NCBI GenBank assembly: GCA_003255025.1
Contig: QANY01007421.1
Coordinates: 620,001 to 684,000 of the forward strand
Origin: Datisca glomerata
Lineage: Eukaryota > Streptophyta > Magnoliopsida > Cucurbitales > Datiscaceae
DNA length: 64,000 nt
Reading direction: 5' to 3'
Shown: piece after piece, positions 1 through 12,791 of the stretch
Position numbering within the stretch: position 1 is the first letter of the stretch
How the letters are laid out: each line of letters starts with the position of its first letter
The notes under the pieces: model-generated
Told to the model about the DNA's origin: nothing
Database searches by the model: none
The model's input: the letters and a program-made list of their open reading frames with translations, nothing else
Translations under genes and position numbers: made by a program

Positions 1-139
1 ATTAGGGAATAAAATATTTAATTGCCAACTGATTCATTGTGGGTTCCCAAACGTTAAACCGGTTGAACTAATTAAGGAACTTTACTCCTTACTTGAAACC
101 ATCCACCGATTTTCCCAAATCCAGTTAACCGGTTGCCCT

Positions 140-215
140 TCCCCTCCAAAACTATAAATACCCTTCGACTCCTCATTTCGAAAACATCTCTCCGCACCTC
201 TCCGAATTTTTTTTA
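140..215 (+). promoter_or_regulatory. Promoter-like block with TATA box
   Basis: A TATA-type motif TATAAATA lies at 153-160, preceded by pyrimidine-rich sequence and followed by a CT-rich leader (about 165-205). This is the usual layout of a plant promoter or of the U3/R border in an LTR. No convincing reading frame follows within 500 bp, so an LTR remnant is the more likely explanation. Confidence 0.35.
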
Positions 216-2759
216 TAGAGTTTTATATTTTTAGAGGTTTGTATCAAACAACTCAGTTATCCAACCTACAAGTAAATTGACTTATAGAAATCTTAACCAT
301 AGTATATAAAAATAAATGAACAATTAAATATGAGTTCACAACTCTCTTAAGAGTAAGAACACTTATAGTATAATAGCAATGAGCTATGATTTTCTTAAGA
401 TAGTACTTTTATTGAAAATCAAATTCATAGTCCATTCAAGCATACCAAATGCACTAGCATATTGATCATGTACTCCACCTAGTGACTAAGGTAAGCCACT
501 CTATATTATTGAGTTAACAAGTTGAAGAAGCTACGAAGTCATAAAAGTAGTGGTTACTGCTTTTAACCAAATGAATTATCTACATGATGAATTAGCTGAA
601 TGAAACAATACATATGAAAAATTATCTCAACATATTGAATCAATTAGCTTGGAGCCATTGGCTGAACATAAGAAAATGAAGGTTGCTATTGAGGTAAATT
701 GGAAGATGAACATAAGTATAGATGATTAATTTGAAGGGATTGGCGCAACGAAAAAGCTTTCCCGATCTTGAAATCCGTTTATTAAACAATCTAATCTATG
801 TTAAAATGAACATAGAAATAATGTCATTGATGTGTGAACGAAAAAAATTGAAGCTTTTTCATGAGGGTTTGATCATCGATCTATTAACGAATAGTGTCCT
901 CGATCCACATGTCAAACCGTGAAGATTGTGAGAAGTCCCTACCCCATGTCACCATCGACCATTGTGAACTACCGCTACCGACCCTTGTGTTTTGCGATGA
1001 ACTACCTTGAATTACTGCAAACCAATGTGAATCAATACCTTATGATTTTTCTCGCTATTCCTCAGGTCGTCTATTGAATATCAGTGTGTGGGAACTAGGA
1101 AGAAAAATCCCACTTTTCTTCCTCTTTAATTTTCAGTTATGGAGAATATTAGTCTTCCTAGGGTTTTCTCTTCTATCACTAATGGTGCCAAAAGGTTTCG
1201 CTTTAATCTTTGAGAGACTCCTATTTATATTGAAATCCAACTATCAATATTGGCTAAAAACACTCTCTTAATTGAACTAATCAAATTAATTTAATTAATG
1301 ATTTTCATCACTAGAATTAGTTACGACTTAGTTAACTACTAGGTATCCATGCCATACGTACTTATTGTTTGGTCATCGTCAGTGACCATATAAAAGTTGA
1401 CAGAACTTAATATAGAGATCATATACGATAAAACGAATTTAGAAATACAAGGATAATTTAGCATGCTCAATGTTGATGCGAAAAATATGCCCGCATCGAA
1501 TGTCGAGGAGTCCACCACGCGTCGCTCAGTGACTCGTCTAGGGCTCTACAAAAATCAAGAATGATCGTGAAAGTAGTAGGCAGGGTATCATGGGGGCGCC
1601 CCACCTAATGCACTCCAACGGTCAAGACAGTAGAGTGTTTAAAATAATATTAGCAATATGGAGAATTACTTACCACTAAATGAGGATAATCATATATTTA
1701 TAATGATTTTCTATATCAGTCAAACGTCTATGTTCAATGTATCTTCTTTCTTATTCTGATAAGGAATGGAGATATTCATGGAAAATATTCTCTAATCAGG
1801 TTATTTTAGTTATCATCTTTAACAATCATTGAGATTTCCTAATATATTTGATATGTGCTTATCCTTTCTCTGTATGACTGATTATTATATTTTATTATGA
1901 CAGCAAAATGATATCGGCTATCTCGAGTAGTCATAATTATAGGTATGAGATTACCTCGTCATCCATGTGATCTCAGTAGTGTAAGTATAAGTGAGGTCGA
2001 GTCTATCGATCTGATCATGGAGGGTGCCTCGGTGATCATGGTGACTTCGGTTATGGAGGAGTCCTCGGTTTGGACTTGATATGGGCCCTACCCAAGAAAT
2101 GAGAGTATTGGGCCTTGCAGAAATATTATTGAGTGGGCTTTAGCCCGTGTATTTTTTCTCCCATACACTCAACATCTGTATGTTTTTGGTAATGCTAAGG
2201 TACAGAGACGATATCGTACAGTGGGAGTAAAATTATCTTTAGGTCATCTTATGTGAGGCCTACAAAAATAATTCAATGACCAATATTAATCCCCATACAT
2301 TACAGTATAGAATTACCTATGGTTTGTATGTTATTTAATTTTCAGAATTAAACTTAATCAACTTTGTACTTCATTGCTCTTTCATTTGATCAAATAGAAA
2401 AATGTATAAATTTGACTTAGACAATTTTTCCTTTCAATATCATTTTTTAAATGTACCGTTCAAAAAAATTATTAAGATATAAATAAAAATAAAAGAATAC
2501 TCGATATAAATAATTTATAGGATCATAAAAACATATAAGCATTAAAAATGAAATTGTCGGATTTGGTTCTTTACTAATATATGATATTAAAATTTCATGA
2601 GGGATGTCCAAGTGAAGGGTCAATTTCCCCTAGAATTGATGTTGTGATTAATCCTAACTGTTGGATCTAGACATGTTAATCTCAGTTGTTAAATGTAACT
2701 TAGAGGTATATCCTCTTCCCACCTTTCAACCGATCATCCCAGCGAAGTTTCAAAGACTT

Positions 2760-3020
2760 GGGTGCCTAAAAATTACTCCTGGGACTTGTGTTTGTTGCTG
2801 ACCAAGTTTATGTGCTTGAGAACTGCTCTCAGGGCTATGCCTTATTACAAACCAAGTTTCAACACTTGATAGTTGGACCACAAGAACTTATGTGTCTGAG
2901 AACTGCTATCAGTGCTTGTACCTCATTGCAAACTAAGTTTAGATGTTTGGTAGCTCAACCATGACAATTTATGTGCCTGAGAATCGCTCTCAGTGCTTGT
3001 GCGTCATCATGTAGTATGGT
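2760..3020. repeat. Tandem repeat, about 80-bp period
   Basis: Three diverged copies of a unit containing TGTGCTTGAGAACTGCTCTC recur at about 2811, 2891 and 2972, a spacing of 80-81 bp. Such arrays are common in the 3' UTRs of Tat-type gypsy elements, but here no neighbouring LTR or polyprotein confirms that origin. Confidence 0.6.
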
Positions 3021-3300
3021 ATGAGGATTTGTGGCCTTAAATGAAAACTTAAGGATATTTTCCTTGAGTAAAAACTAAAGGACTCGTGGCCTTACAAGAA
3101 AACTTAAAGACCTTTTCCTTGGTGAAAATCGAAGGACCTGGGCTTTAAGTGAAAAATTTTAAAGACTTTTTCCTTGATGAAAACCAAAATATTTTTGCAT
3201 TTCTAAAAAACAAATGACCTTTGCCTCGGTAAAGACCAAAAGATTTTTGGCCTTACGTGAAAACTTAAGTACTTTTGTTTTAAGTTGAAGTAAGGCACGA
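3020..3300. repeat. Tandem repeat, about 58-bp period
   Basis: Units built on GGCCTTA...GAAAACTTAA...TTTTCCTTG...AAAAC recur from about 3034, 3092 and 3151, with a weaker copy near 3250. It directly follows the 80-bp array and shares no obvious unit with it. Confidence 0.55.
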
Positions 3301-5131
3301 AATGAAGGTAAATGATCACAGATTCTAAATAAGTATGTATCTTAAGTTTATTACTTCCTTGGAAATGTCAACAACTTGGTTTACAGAAATATGTAAGTTA
3401 TAAACTCTACTTTGTCCCTCACAGCTACCATCAATTTCAACTATTACAGATCACTAAACACTATTAAATTTGTTGCCCCATTCTCCGTCCTAAGTTCAAC
3501 CTTTGTGGGAGCTTGATACCCTGACTCATTTTTTTATGTTCCAAACTAAACCTTAGCAAATGCTCCATAATCTTTCCTTCAGGTGTCTTCAAATCAACCC
3601 AACATTGTATAGTGTTAGCTGAACCGTTTACTTATGATAACTAGAGATCTGAAGTCGACAGAGGATGAGGTTGGTTAGCAGATGTCATTTCTACAGTGAA
3701 GTCTGCAAGATCCTTAGCTTTGATAATTGTCTGAGGTTGGTATGAAATATCAATTCTCTAAGCTTGATCGTCCACTTCATCAATTTTCCTGACATGTTTG
3801 GCTTGTGAAGTACGATTCGGAGAGAACGACTAGTTTAGGCTGCTATTAGGTAATGAGTTGCTCAAGAAACTTTACAGAAAATAAGCGAAAAGAACATTTA
3901 AATAGATTAAGTTTCATATTACATAAATCTAGTACCATAAAGGTTTGGCATAGATCATTAGTAGGATCCATGATTTTTAAGTGCTTGTTCGAGTTTAGAA
4001 GAAAAGAAGTTGGGGCTTGCCCCAGAGTGGTGAGGTAGGTTAAGATCAAGTCAGACAGAGTGATAGAAAAACTTTGACAAATTGATGTCATGACATCTTT
4101 ATTTTATGTCAATATCCCACTAGCAACCATCTTATCTTTATTTATATTTATGTAGTCTTAATCAATGCAATAGTCAACCTTGTTTTTGAGCTCTTCCAAT
4201 TCTTTCACCTTTGGGCTACTAACAAGGCAAGGTTGGACGAATTAGTAACTTGCCAATTCTATGGAAGTTAATCTAGTTAGCATAACCAAAGTTGACGGAG
4301 CGTCAACCAACAAAAAAAGGTCGACATAGCACTGACTGATAGTGCTAAGCTAATGAAGCTAAGGTTGATGGAGTGAAGGCTAATAGAGCCAAAGTCGACC
4401 GAGCGTCAATTGATTTAGCTACAGTGATGGGGAAAACAGTACTGGCGCATCATGCGCTATAATACAGAGTGTGACAAAGTCTAAGATAGGAAAACAAATG
4501 TGTTTCCCGCTGACGGTGCCGAACTATAGATGCTGAAAATCTACTATTGGAGCTGTTGAAGGTGTTGCCACACCTCGATCAATAATTGGATTATGAACTT
4601 GAAAATAATAGAGAAAGAGTGAAAGTAATAGTATCACTTGATATTTGGTACTTAGTCAATTAGACTTCGACGCTGAAGTTAATAATAATTTTGACAGCGT
4701 GAGACTAAAAAGTTAGAGAATGAATCAACTATGAATTAGCTATGCACCTTATATTTTTAGGGATAAGCTATGGATTTCCAGATCAAAGGGTCTGTGTCAG
4801 ACCTTAGAATGATCTAGGGGTTTTTTAGGCAAATATACCATTTAAAAACTTTATTTTGTTAAATAGCCAGTAATATAATAATTAAAAAATAACCATTTTA
4901 GAAAAAGTCAACAAAATTATAAACTACATTTGTAATAATATACAATCAACTAAATTTATTTCAATACAATTTATCCTAATTAATAACAAATCTAAATAAT
5001 TTTGAATTTTGAATTATTGGAAAAATTATCCATTTTAGGTTACTTAAAAATTAAAGGTTTGAATTAATATATTTAATAAATATTTTAATAATTTTCATAT
5101 ATACCTATGTAATTATAAAAATAAGTTTTTA

Positions 5132-5136
5132 CTATT
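5132..5136. repeat. Left target-site duplication of element 1 (CTATT)
   Basis: CTATT immediately precedes the first TG of the left LTR and is repeated exactly at 19162-19166, directly after the TGACA end of the right LTR. A 5-bp duplication is the norm for Ty3/gypsy integration and fixes both outer borders of the element. Confidence 0.85.
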
Positions 5137-7215
5137 TGTAGATATAGTATTTTTTCTGGTCCAATACTTCAAAAATAAAAATTCTATTTTTTGGCTCATA
5201 CACTATTCTAAGACTATATGTATGATTTGCAAAATAGCCCAAGGCCTAAAAATAAGAAGAATTGTCCAATGACTAAAAAATAAAAAACGGGGCAAAAGGA
5301 CTAAAACTAAAAAGTGAAGCCCTAAGTTTGCCTATAAATAGAGAGGATGTCTTCACTTGAGGAGAGAGATTGGAGAGTGAGAAAGAGGGGATTTTAGAGT
5401 GTGAAAGAAATGTCCTGAGAAAATATGAGAGACTTTTTTTTAAAGGAGAGAGAAAGAGAGTCTTCATTTCTATTCATCTTTCATCTTCTCTTTTTTTTTA
5501 AAGAAGTTTAAATTTTTTGCATTTTAGCTTATAATATTTCTTGTTCATTATTTTCCATCATCTCTCTTCTTCATACTCATGTAGTCGATATCTTTTGTTT
5601 TCTTTTTCGTACATAAGTTATTCGTCCTTATTGATCATTTCTCCTACTCTTAATCTTAAGTTTTATTTCCATATATTGTTGATTTCTCTACAAGTTTGAT
5701 AATGAGATATTTTTATCAATTCAACCAATGAAGATGAGGATAAAACTTTTAAGGGATGTAAAATTAACTCAATGTGAATCAACCATTTAATGGGTTGAAA
5801 GTGTGCATTTGATGAAAAGATCCCCTATGATAATTTTTCATACATAAAAATGCATGAAATGTAGAGTAAAGCCTTTATATAAGATTATGCAAATATATAA
5901 GTTTTGAAATTCTTTATATTCTTACAAGTCTTTTCTACTTTTTTTAAAATCTTGTTCATCATTTTTGTGACACTTGTTTGAACTAGTTGTCATCCATGCT
6001 CTTTCCTAGCAATGAAAGAAGAAAGAAAAAATGGTAATTAGTGAACTAAGTAGTCGAAAATAAAAAAATGGTATATTTATATCCTAAATAAAAATATTCT
6101 ATTTTGAAAGTTTTATTGATTTTCTTTTAGTAACACTTATTTGAACTAGTTATCATACATGATCATTCCTTTTCTATTTGATTGACAATAAGAGAAGAAT
6201 GAAAAATGGTAATTAGTAGGTTAAGTAGTCCAAAATAAAAAATAGGTATATTTATGTCTAAGAAATCTATTGTTTCATCATTTTTACATGACAATCGGAG
6301 TAACTTGCTATCATCCGTAATTTTTTTTCTATTTGAATTGCAATTGTTGAAGAAAATAATAGTAATTATTAAGCTAGATAGTCAAAATTTATATATTTAT
6401 GCCAATTATGCATTTACATGTGTGTATATGTACGTATATATTATTTTATTAAAATTAAACATTTACATAAGCTAATTTATTTTAATATATTCATTAAATA
6501 TATATAATTATATATGTACATATACAAAGGGTGACCCCTCTGTCACAAACAAAGGGTGACCCCTCTGTCCCTCCTCCCCTTTTTTTTAATTTAATTCTTA
6601 TTTTTTACTTTATTTTATTATTATACATTAGTGTTATTTTAAATTTATATTTTTATACATTTTCTTTACATATTTTATACACTATTCATCTTTCTTTAAT
6701 TTATACATTCTCATACATTTCTAATTTTCTCTTCCCTCCTTTTTCTTTATATTTGTTGTTCTTCTTATTTATTATTATTTATGTATCATTGTCATATCGC
6801 CTTGATTATGATATGATTCTTATCCCATTCTTTTATGATTAGAGTTTGTACTCATATATGTGTGGATTACAATCTTAACAATTAGACTTAAATTTTGTTA
6901 ATTTCATATTTATTTTCACTAAAAAATTCGATGACGGACTTTGGGATTTTTGAGATAGCAAATTTCTCAAACTATCAAGGTGAGAATTATTTTTGGGAAA
7001 TCGAGAATGACTCCAATAATAATTTGATTTAGAAATTATAAAATAATAAAAATAAGCAAAAATAATGTTTTTTTCAATGATATTTGTACCACCCATTAAA
7101 TGTCATTTATTTTGTTCATTTTTTATGATACAAAATGTACCAAATAGGAGATTCAAAAATGAATTTCTTCAACCTTTTCTTAAACATAATTTGGATAGCA
7201 TTTGACTGAATTTAG
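5137..7215 (+). repeat. 5' LTR of element 1, 3' end deleted
   Basis: The LTR starts TGTAGATATAGTATTTT. A TATA motif sits at about 5333-5340 (CTATAAATAGAG), followed by a GA-rich leader that would be the start of R. The sequence matches the LTRs at 50052-52445 and 58554-60659 and both halves of the rearranged LTR at 16638-19161. Similarity stops near 7215, where the other copies continue for a further 215 bp or so to TGACA. The missing end, the primer site and the untranslated leader appear to have gone in one deletion. Confidence 0.85.
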
Positions 7216-7229
7216 GGAACATGACTTCC

Positions 7230-7815
7230 ACTCTGAGTGTGATAGCAGATCAAGTTACTATAGCACAATGGTCAGAAGAAACGTAGAAATGAAAAAGAAA
7301 TTGTCTGAAAAAAGGAGGATGTCATTCTTCTATCATCAATCACTAAGATAGAGTTCTCACACACTGACTTGGAGAGGCTGAAAGAGATATGGGAGGATTT
7401 TTCACCAGAGCAGAAAAATTTGTTTGTCGGTAAATATGGACACATCGCTTATCTTCTGTATATTACAGTCAACGCTCCCGTTCTTAAGGCTTTAATGTAT
7501 TTCTGGGACCCTCTGTATAGATGTTTCACCTTTGGAACAATTAATCCCACTCCTACAATTGAAGAATATCAAGCCATACTGAATGTCCCGCTGTAAAACA
7601 CGGATAAAGTTTATAATCATGACAAAAAGCTCACATTGGAGAGAGATTTATCCAAGCTCTTGGGTACTGTCCATGCTCCACTAATGGTGCTCCGTCAATT
7701 ATACATGAGACACTTTGTCCCTGCCGCGCATGCATTGAGATCAGTTATGATTCTCAAGATATCAAAAATTACAGCAGCTAATTGGAACTTGGAAAATAAC
7801 GAGAAGGGTGCGAAA
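7230..7815 (+). pseudogene. DUF7745-like ORF upstream of gag (broken)
   Basis: The frames at 7369-7596 and 7636-7815 carry, in order, LKEIWEDFSPEQKNLF, a YGHIAYLL segment, an FWDPLYRCFTFG segment and PTIEEYQAIL. This succession resembles the plant DUF7745 domain, found next to or inside gypsy-type polyproteins; I assign it from memory of the family, not from a search. A stop after the NVPL segment (about 7594) and further stops after 7815 break it. The Tat lineage often has an additional ORF before gag of unknown function, and this sits in that position. Element 2 lacks it. Function unknown. Confidence 0.6.
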
Positions 7816-7819
7816 TGAG

Positions 7820-8445
7820 AAAAAACACATTAATTGCACAAATGAGTATGAAGTGTGACTTGAAAGTAGATGTTAAAAAGGAGGAGCGATATGAGTTATA
7901 TGAGGAGCGCTAAAAGAATTTAGCTCTCTGGAAGAAAACAGACATCTAACAGTCAAGACGAATTTTTAAGGAAAACATAAGGTTAAGGATCAAGAATATC
8001 TGAAGTGGAAAAGTTAGAGTTGGGAACTAACACATGCAAATTGAACAACAAAATTAGAAATATGGCAGAGGACAATGAGAATTTGTGAGGGGTAATCTAT
8101 GAACAAGAGGATCGAATCATGATGCTAGAAAGGAAAAATAAGCTTGTACACGAGGTTTTAGAAGAGGTTAAGGGGGTTGTCAATAAGAAGAAAGCATACA
8201 TCGTTGAGTTAGAAGAACAATATGACTCATTATAATGAATCGCTGATAATTTACAAGTTGATTTAGTGAATCAAAAATTTAGGAAGACCGAGTCACTAAA
8301 TGATAGTGAAGAACTATTGAAAGTCATTGCAAGCCTTGAGCACCAAGTTAGAGCGTATCATAACGTAGCAAAGAAAATGGCAAGAAAGAATGATGCTAAT
8401 GTTGACTCACTGAGATATGATATCCAGTTACTGCAACAATGATAA
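7820..8445 (+). pseudogene. Decayed coiled-coil region after the DUF7745-like ORF
   Basis: Reading through several stops gives Glu/Lys/Leu-rich stretches with heptad-like spacing, such as ERKNKLVHEVLEEVKG near 8130 and ELLKVIASLEHQVRAYHNVA near 8310. I read it as the C-terminal coiled coil of the preceding ORF. At least six in-frame stops make it non-functional. From 8445 to 8806 there is only AT-rich spacer with an ATT-repeat tract. Confidence 0.45.
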
Positions 8446-8806
8446 GGGCAGGCTATGAGGAGAACATGTCTAAGGTTTTGGAAGAAATCAACAGAGATTT
8501 GAGTTATTTTGGTCATTTTGTATAAACTCATATTGCGGAATAGTGTAGTTGACTTCTACATACTCAAATGTAATGGATGGCTCTACTAATTGAATAAAAT
8601 TGAGTACTTTTGGACTTTCACTTTGCGCAGTATCATTTCTCATGCATAAATTTACTTTCATTATTATTATTGTTATTATTATTTATTTTTCTTCATTAGC
8701 AAAATCTTCCATATCATTATTTTATTTTTATTTATTTTATGAAAACTTTTCAAAGATATCCCATCAACTCTGACATCCCTATCGAACACGAGTTCAAGTG
8801 AGGGTC

Positions 8807-10040
8807 ATGGGAGAGCAAGAAAGAGAGCAATCGTGAGAGGAAATGAAAGAAGAAATTAGGGAGCTAAAAGAGAAAATGGCCAGAGTCCTGAAACTCCTCG
8901 CCGCTAGTAAGGGAAAAGCCTGTCTTGAAAATCCGCAAGGGACTCAATCATCACAAAATCAACTGCCAAATGATACTCCACCTTACCCTCCCGGGTTCAC
9001 TCCAACCTATCAACCTCATCAGACTGACCACTTTCAGCATGCTTCACCACCAGTAAATATCCAGCATTATCCATTTCCAAATATCCAGGAAACGGTGCAG
9101 ACAGAGAAAATTAGGTACAACCCATCCACAATGGCACCTGGCCACAACCAAGCTTTCACTCTATAAGGCAAACTCGTTAATGAGCTACGATGTTGATGAC
9201 CCAAAGCGGCAGAGGTCTGTTACTAAACCAAGCGAAGACCCGCTGTCAAAAGATAAGCTGGACATTTTTTAAGAAATATTGGGTGTCATTGAAGGGTCAG
9301 ATGTATATGGTACCATTGATGCGACCGAAAATTGTTTGGTCCCAGATATAACCATCCTATATAAATTCAAACTACCTGAGTTTGAAAAATATGGTGGTAG
9401 TACATGCCCAAGAAGTCACCTTATTATGTACTGCAGAAAGATGGTTGTTTGTGGAAATGATGATAAGCTGCTAATTTATTTCTTTCAAGATAGCTTGATG
9501 GAGGTTGCATCTCGCTGGTATATCCAACATATTCGGAGGTGGAAAGATTTAGCTCATGCTTTCTTAAGACAATACAAGTACAACATAGACATGGCTCCTG
9601 ATCGTCTGGATCTACAAAGGATGGAGAAAACACCTACTGAAGGCTTTAAAGAATATGCGCAAAGGTGGAGAGAATTAGCTGCTCAAGTACACCCCCTTGT
9701 TAGAAAAGGAGATGACTGCAATGTTTATTAACACCTTGAGATCTCCATTCTATGTTAGGATGATTAGAAACGCTTCAAACAACTTCTCTGACATTATAGT
9801 GATTGGTGAAAGGATTGAATATGGGGTAAAGAATTGAAGAATTTTGAAAGTCGTATCAGATACATCATCCGTAAAAAAGGGGCCCCCTTGAGATCTCCAT
9901 TCGGGTTGTTTTGGGTACCTATCAAAAGCTGTGAACCCGAGGCTGGGATTTTCAAAGTATAGTGAATGGCCCAAATCTGTGACATCGTATGTGGCAAATA
10001 CCACACAAATTTCATACAATTATCACTATCAACAATTAAC
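8807..10040 (+). pseudogene. gag of element 1 (broken)
   Basis: The frame opens at an ATG at 8807 and is stopped after nine codons. A charged N-terminal stretch (EEMKEEIRELKEKMARVL) is followed by a Pro/Gln-rich linker, then from 9279 the retrotransposon gag core: FKLPEFEKYGGSTCPRSHL, CRKMVVCGNDDKLLIYFF, DSLMEVASRWY, then AFLRQYKYNIDMAPDRLDLQ and EGFKEYAQRWRELAAQV. The core would form the capsid. A frameshift near 9715 moves the continuation (MFINTLRSPF then GERIEYG) to another frame, and more stops follow. The order and spacing match Tat-type gag proteins. Confidence 0.8.
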
Positions 10041-10129
10041 ATTTCAAAACAACCCGAGGCCTAGTTTCAGACCACCAACTCACCAGTAAAATGTTGGTCA
10101 GGCTGATCATCCTCTAAGGTGAAATAGAA

Positions 10130-10920
10130 ATAATCAACGTTTTATCCAATTCAATCCAATCACCATGTCATATACAGAGCTCTTACCATAATTGATACGG
10201 AATAATCAATTGGTGTCAATTCCTTATGAACCTCTAAAGCCACCATACCCAAAATGGTATGATCCGACTGCCCACTATGATTATCATGCTGGGGCAGTGG
10301 GACATTCGACTGAGAATTGCACGACATTAAAACATAGAATACATGTATTGATTAGGGCTGGATGGTTGAATTTCAAAAAGGCTAATGGGAACCCAGATAA
10401 CAATTTCAACCCTCTACCAAATCATGGGAATCCTACCGTAAACGCAATTGAGGAATATTTTTCATATGGAATGAAGGATGTGGCAGATGTGAGCACGTCA
10501 AAAATTCTCTTCCATCTTCTTTCTAAAACATGATACATCTACCCAACACGCTCAAAGGATGAAGGCATTTCTACGAAGCATATGCTTGACTTTGATTGTT
10601 TGTTTCATAAGAATGTGATGGGGCATACAATTGAGGAATGTGCTGATTTTAAAATGGAAGAGCAAAAGTTGTTGGATGCAAAGATACTTACAATAACTCA
10701 TAAAGGAGAAAAGGAATACCATGAAGATGACTCTTTAGTCCTCATGATAACTAAAGAATCATCTGAAATTAATGTTGAAGTGTCATCCTATATCCCAAAA
10801 TCTCTCACAATACATTATGAGATAAAGTCAACTCGCACCACTACGTCTTATGCTCCGATGTCCGTCACCATCCAAATATCAGGTGTGTTTGCTTACAAGG
10901 ATTCAAGAGCAGTACCATGA
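10130..10920 (+). pseudogene. Gag C-terminal WYDP/zinc-binding region (broken)
   Basis: Positions 10192-10533 encode PPYPKWYDPTAHYDYHAGAV followed by GHSTENC, then the segment GWLNFKK. Family members have C-x-Y-H-x-G-x-x-G-H-x-x-E-N-C, a CHHC arrangement likely to bind zinc and RNA. Here the first Cys is replaced by Tyr, so the site is probably dead; element 2 keeps that Cys but loses the last one. A second, similar motif, FHKNVMGHTIEECADFK, follows at 10582-10920, suggesting two such modules in tandem. Confidence 0.6.
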
Positions 10921-11345
10921 AGGTACGTATATGAGGTTATTATAAGCGATAACGATAAAACCCAAGCACTAAATCCGTTAGACCTTGATCTCCTCATAAC
11001 TAATATTTCAGGAGTAGGTGGGATGACGAGGAATGGCAGCTGCTACACTCCAAAAGTTTTGAAAACGGATAAAAATGACAAGTTGAAAGGCAAAGGAAAG
11101 GGAAAGTCAAAGAAGGCGACAATGGTCATGAGTTTCAAGGAGAAATGCATGGCGGCCAAGTGATAGACCCAGACATAATGAAAGGAATGGAGAAAGAAAA
11201 ACTAGTGTCTCAAGAGGAAGTATGTGAATTTTTAAAAATTATCAAGCAAAGTGAGTATAAGGTGATAGAGTAACTTAATCGTTTACATGCTCGCATATCC
11301 ATCCTATCACGTTTTCTTAATTCTGAATCACATTGCCAAGCATTA

Positions 11346-11911
11346 TTGAAGGTTTTGAATCAAGCATACGTCTGTCATGACATTACGGTGGAGAAGGTGA
11401 ATGAAATTGTCAGAAACATTACTGCACAAAATTTTATTACTTTTACAGATGATGAAATCCCTGCCAATGGTACTGGACACACCAGAGCTCTACATATATC
11501 CACAAAATGTAAGGATTATGTTGTTGCAAAAGTATTGATTGATAACAGCTCATCTCTAAATATAATGTCAAGATCCACACTAGCAAAACTCCCTGTGGAC
11601 GCAACACATACTCGGCTGAACATGATGATAGTAAGAGCATTTGATGGTAGCCGAAGAGTAGTTGTCAGAGTCATAGAGATACAAATTCAAATCGGGCCAT
11701 GCCTATTCAATATTATTTCCAAGTGATAGAAATAACTGCAGTATATAGTTTTCTTTTGGGTCAACCATGGATTCACTCTGCTGGGGTAGTACCATCTTCT
11801 TTACATCAGAAGCTGAAATTTATAATAGATCATAAACTCTTTTGTATATATGGGGAAGAAGATTTACTGGTATCTAAGCCGGCCACCATGCCATATGTTG
11901 AGGTGGCATAA
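11346..11911 (+). pseudogene. Retroviral-type aspartic protease of element 1 (broken)
   Basis: The segment around 11530-11726 reads AKVLIDNSSSLNIMSRSTLA, then VRAFDGSRR and IGPCLFN. The second frame from about 11699 supplies [20 protein letters not shown] and GEEDLL. Both are hallmarks of plant gypsy proteases, which cleave the Gag-Pol polyprotein. The active-site triad is usually D-N/T-G; here it is D-N-S, so catalysis is doubtful even without the frameshift near 11720. Confidence 0.75.
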
Positions 11912-12791
11912 GAAGTGTCGGAATGCTCATTTTGATCATTTAAGATTACAAACACCACATTTGTTGCTAGTGGGAAACTCGCTCCAACGCCAAGCCTATC
12001 AAAATCATCTCAGATGGTGGAAAAATTGATGATAAAATGAGGATACAAGCGAGGCACAGGACTCGGGAGTTAACATCAAGGCATAATAAAGTTAATCGAT
12101 TGGGACAAGAATGAGAAAATGTTTGGGGTTGGATATAGACCGGTGAAGAATGATAGATGGAGAATGGAAGCTCAAAAGAAAGAAAAGAGAATTGCTAGGC
12201 TCGAAAATAGGGAATTCGATATGGAAATAACAATCATGCCCCATATTTCTGAATCCTTCATAAGTGGGGGAGTTTTATTTGAAGAACAGGTTACAGTAGA
12301 GTAGTATCACTCAGCTTTCAATATCTGCAATCTTGAGAAAATCATCAAATTCAAGTACAGAGGACTTGGTTTCTCGATAGGATTCAGATCATGAGCTTAA
12401 CAATTGGGATGTCACTGAGTTACCAGTGCTTCTTCGGAATTTTCAAGAGCAATGTGTTAATGCCAAAATTTTAATGTTTTTACCTAATAACTTAGGATTT
12501 TCGTTGTTATAAGATTATATTCTCATATGTTTCATGTCATCTATTTGAATGAAAGTCTAAAAACTTATTTCGTTTCCTTTTGCTAATGATAAATACAATT
12601 TCGGTTCTTTTTGTTCTTCCTTTTATGTCTAATTTTCCCATTTCTGAAATGCTATTCATACTCATGTATTGTTTATTTTCTTTTCTTGCCTTTCTTTCAT
12701 CCAATAATCTGATTTAGGTTCGAGAACGGTGATTTTGAAAACAAGAGCATAAGCAATAACTTTGACAATCCTATTCTTAGCTTAGAGTCAG

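Larger units (their letters stand above)
1..5136. other. Gene-poor, repeat-like DNA before element 1
   Basis: No open reading frame here resembles a known protein and none exceeds about 80 codons. The stretch contains a promoter-like block near 150, GC-richer blocks at about 1480-1630 and 1930-2160 that resemble decayed LTR DNA in composition, tandem repeats at 2760-3300, and short direct repeats around 4270-4400 built on a motif close to GTTGACGGAGCGTCAA. I infer remnants of older retroelements, but no LTR pair or target duplication could be matched. Confidence 0.5.

Noticed and set aside
722..922. Short open frame with LKGLAQRKSFPDLEIRLLNN, faintly like a copia gag (UBN2) segment
   Set aside because: Only one weak motif match, no gag, protease or LTR context nearby; frame of 66 codons is expected by chance.
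3846..4091. Overlapping open frames on both strands
   Set aside because: Neither resembles a known protein; low conservation signals and no splice or promoter context.
6531..6842. Open frame of 103 codons
   Set aside because: It lies in the T-rich part of the element 1 LTR, giving a Phe/Leu/Ile-rich product; the related segment at 18374-18583 is open only in part. LTR sequence, not a gene.
9424..10042. Minus-strand open frames opposite gag
   Set aside because: Shadows of the gag coding strand; no independent motif.
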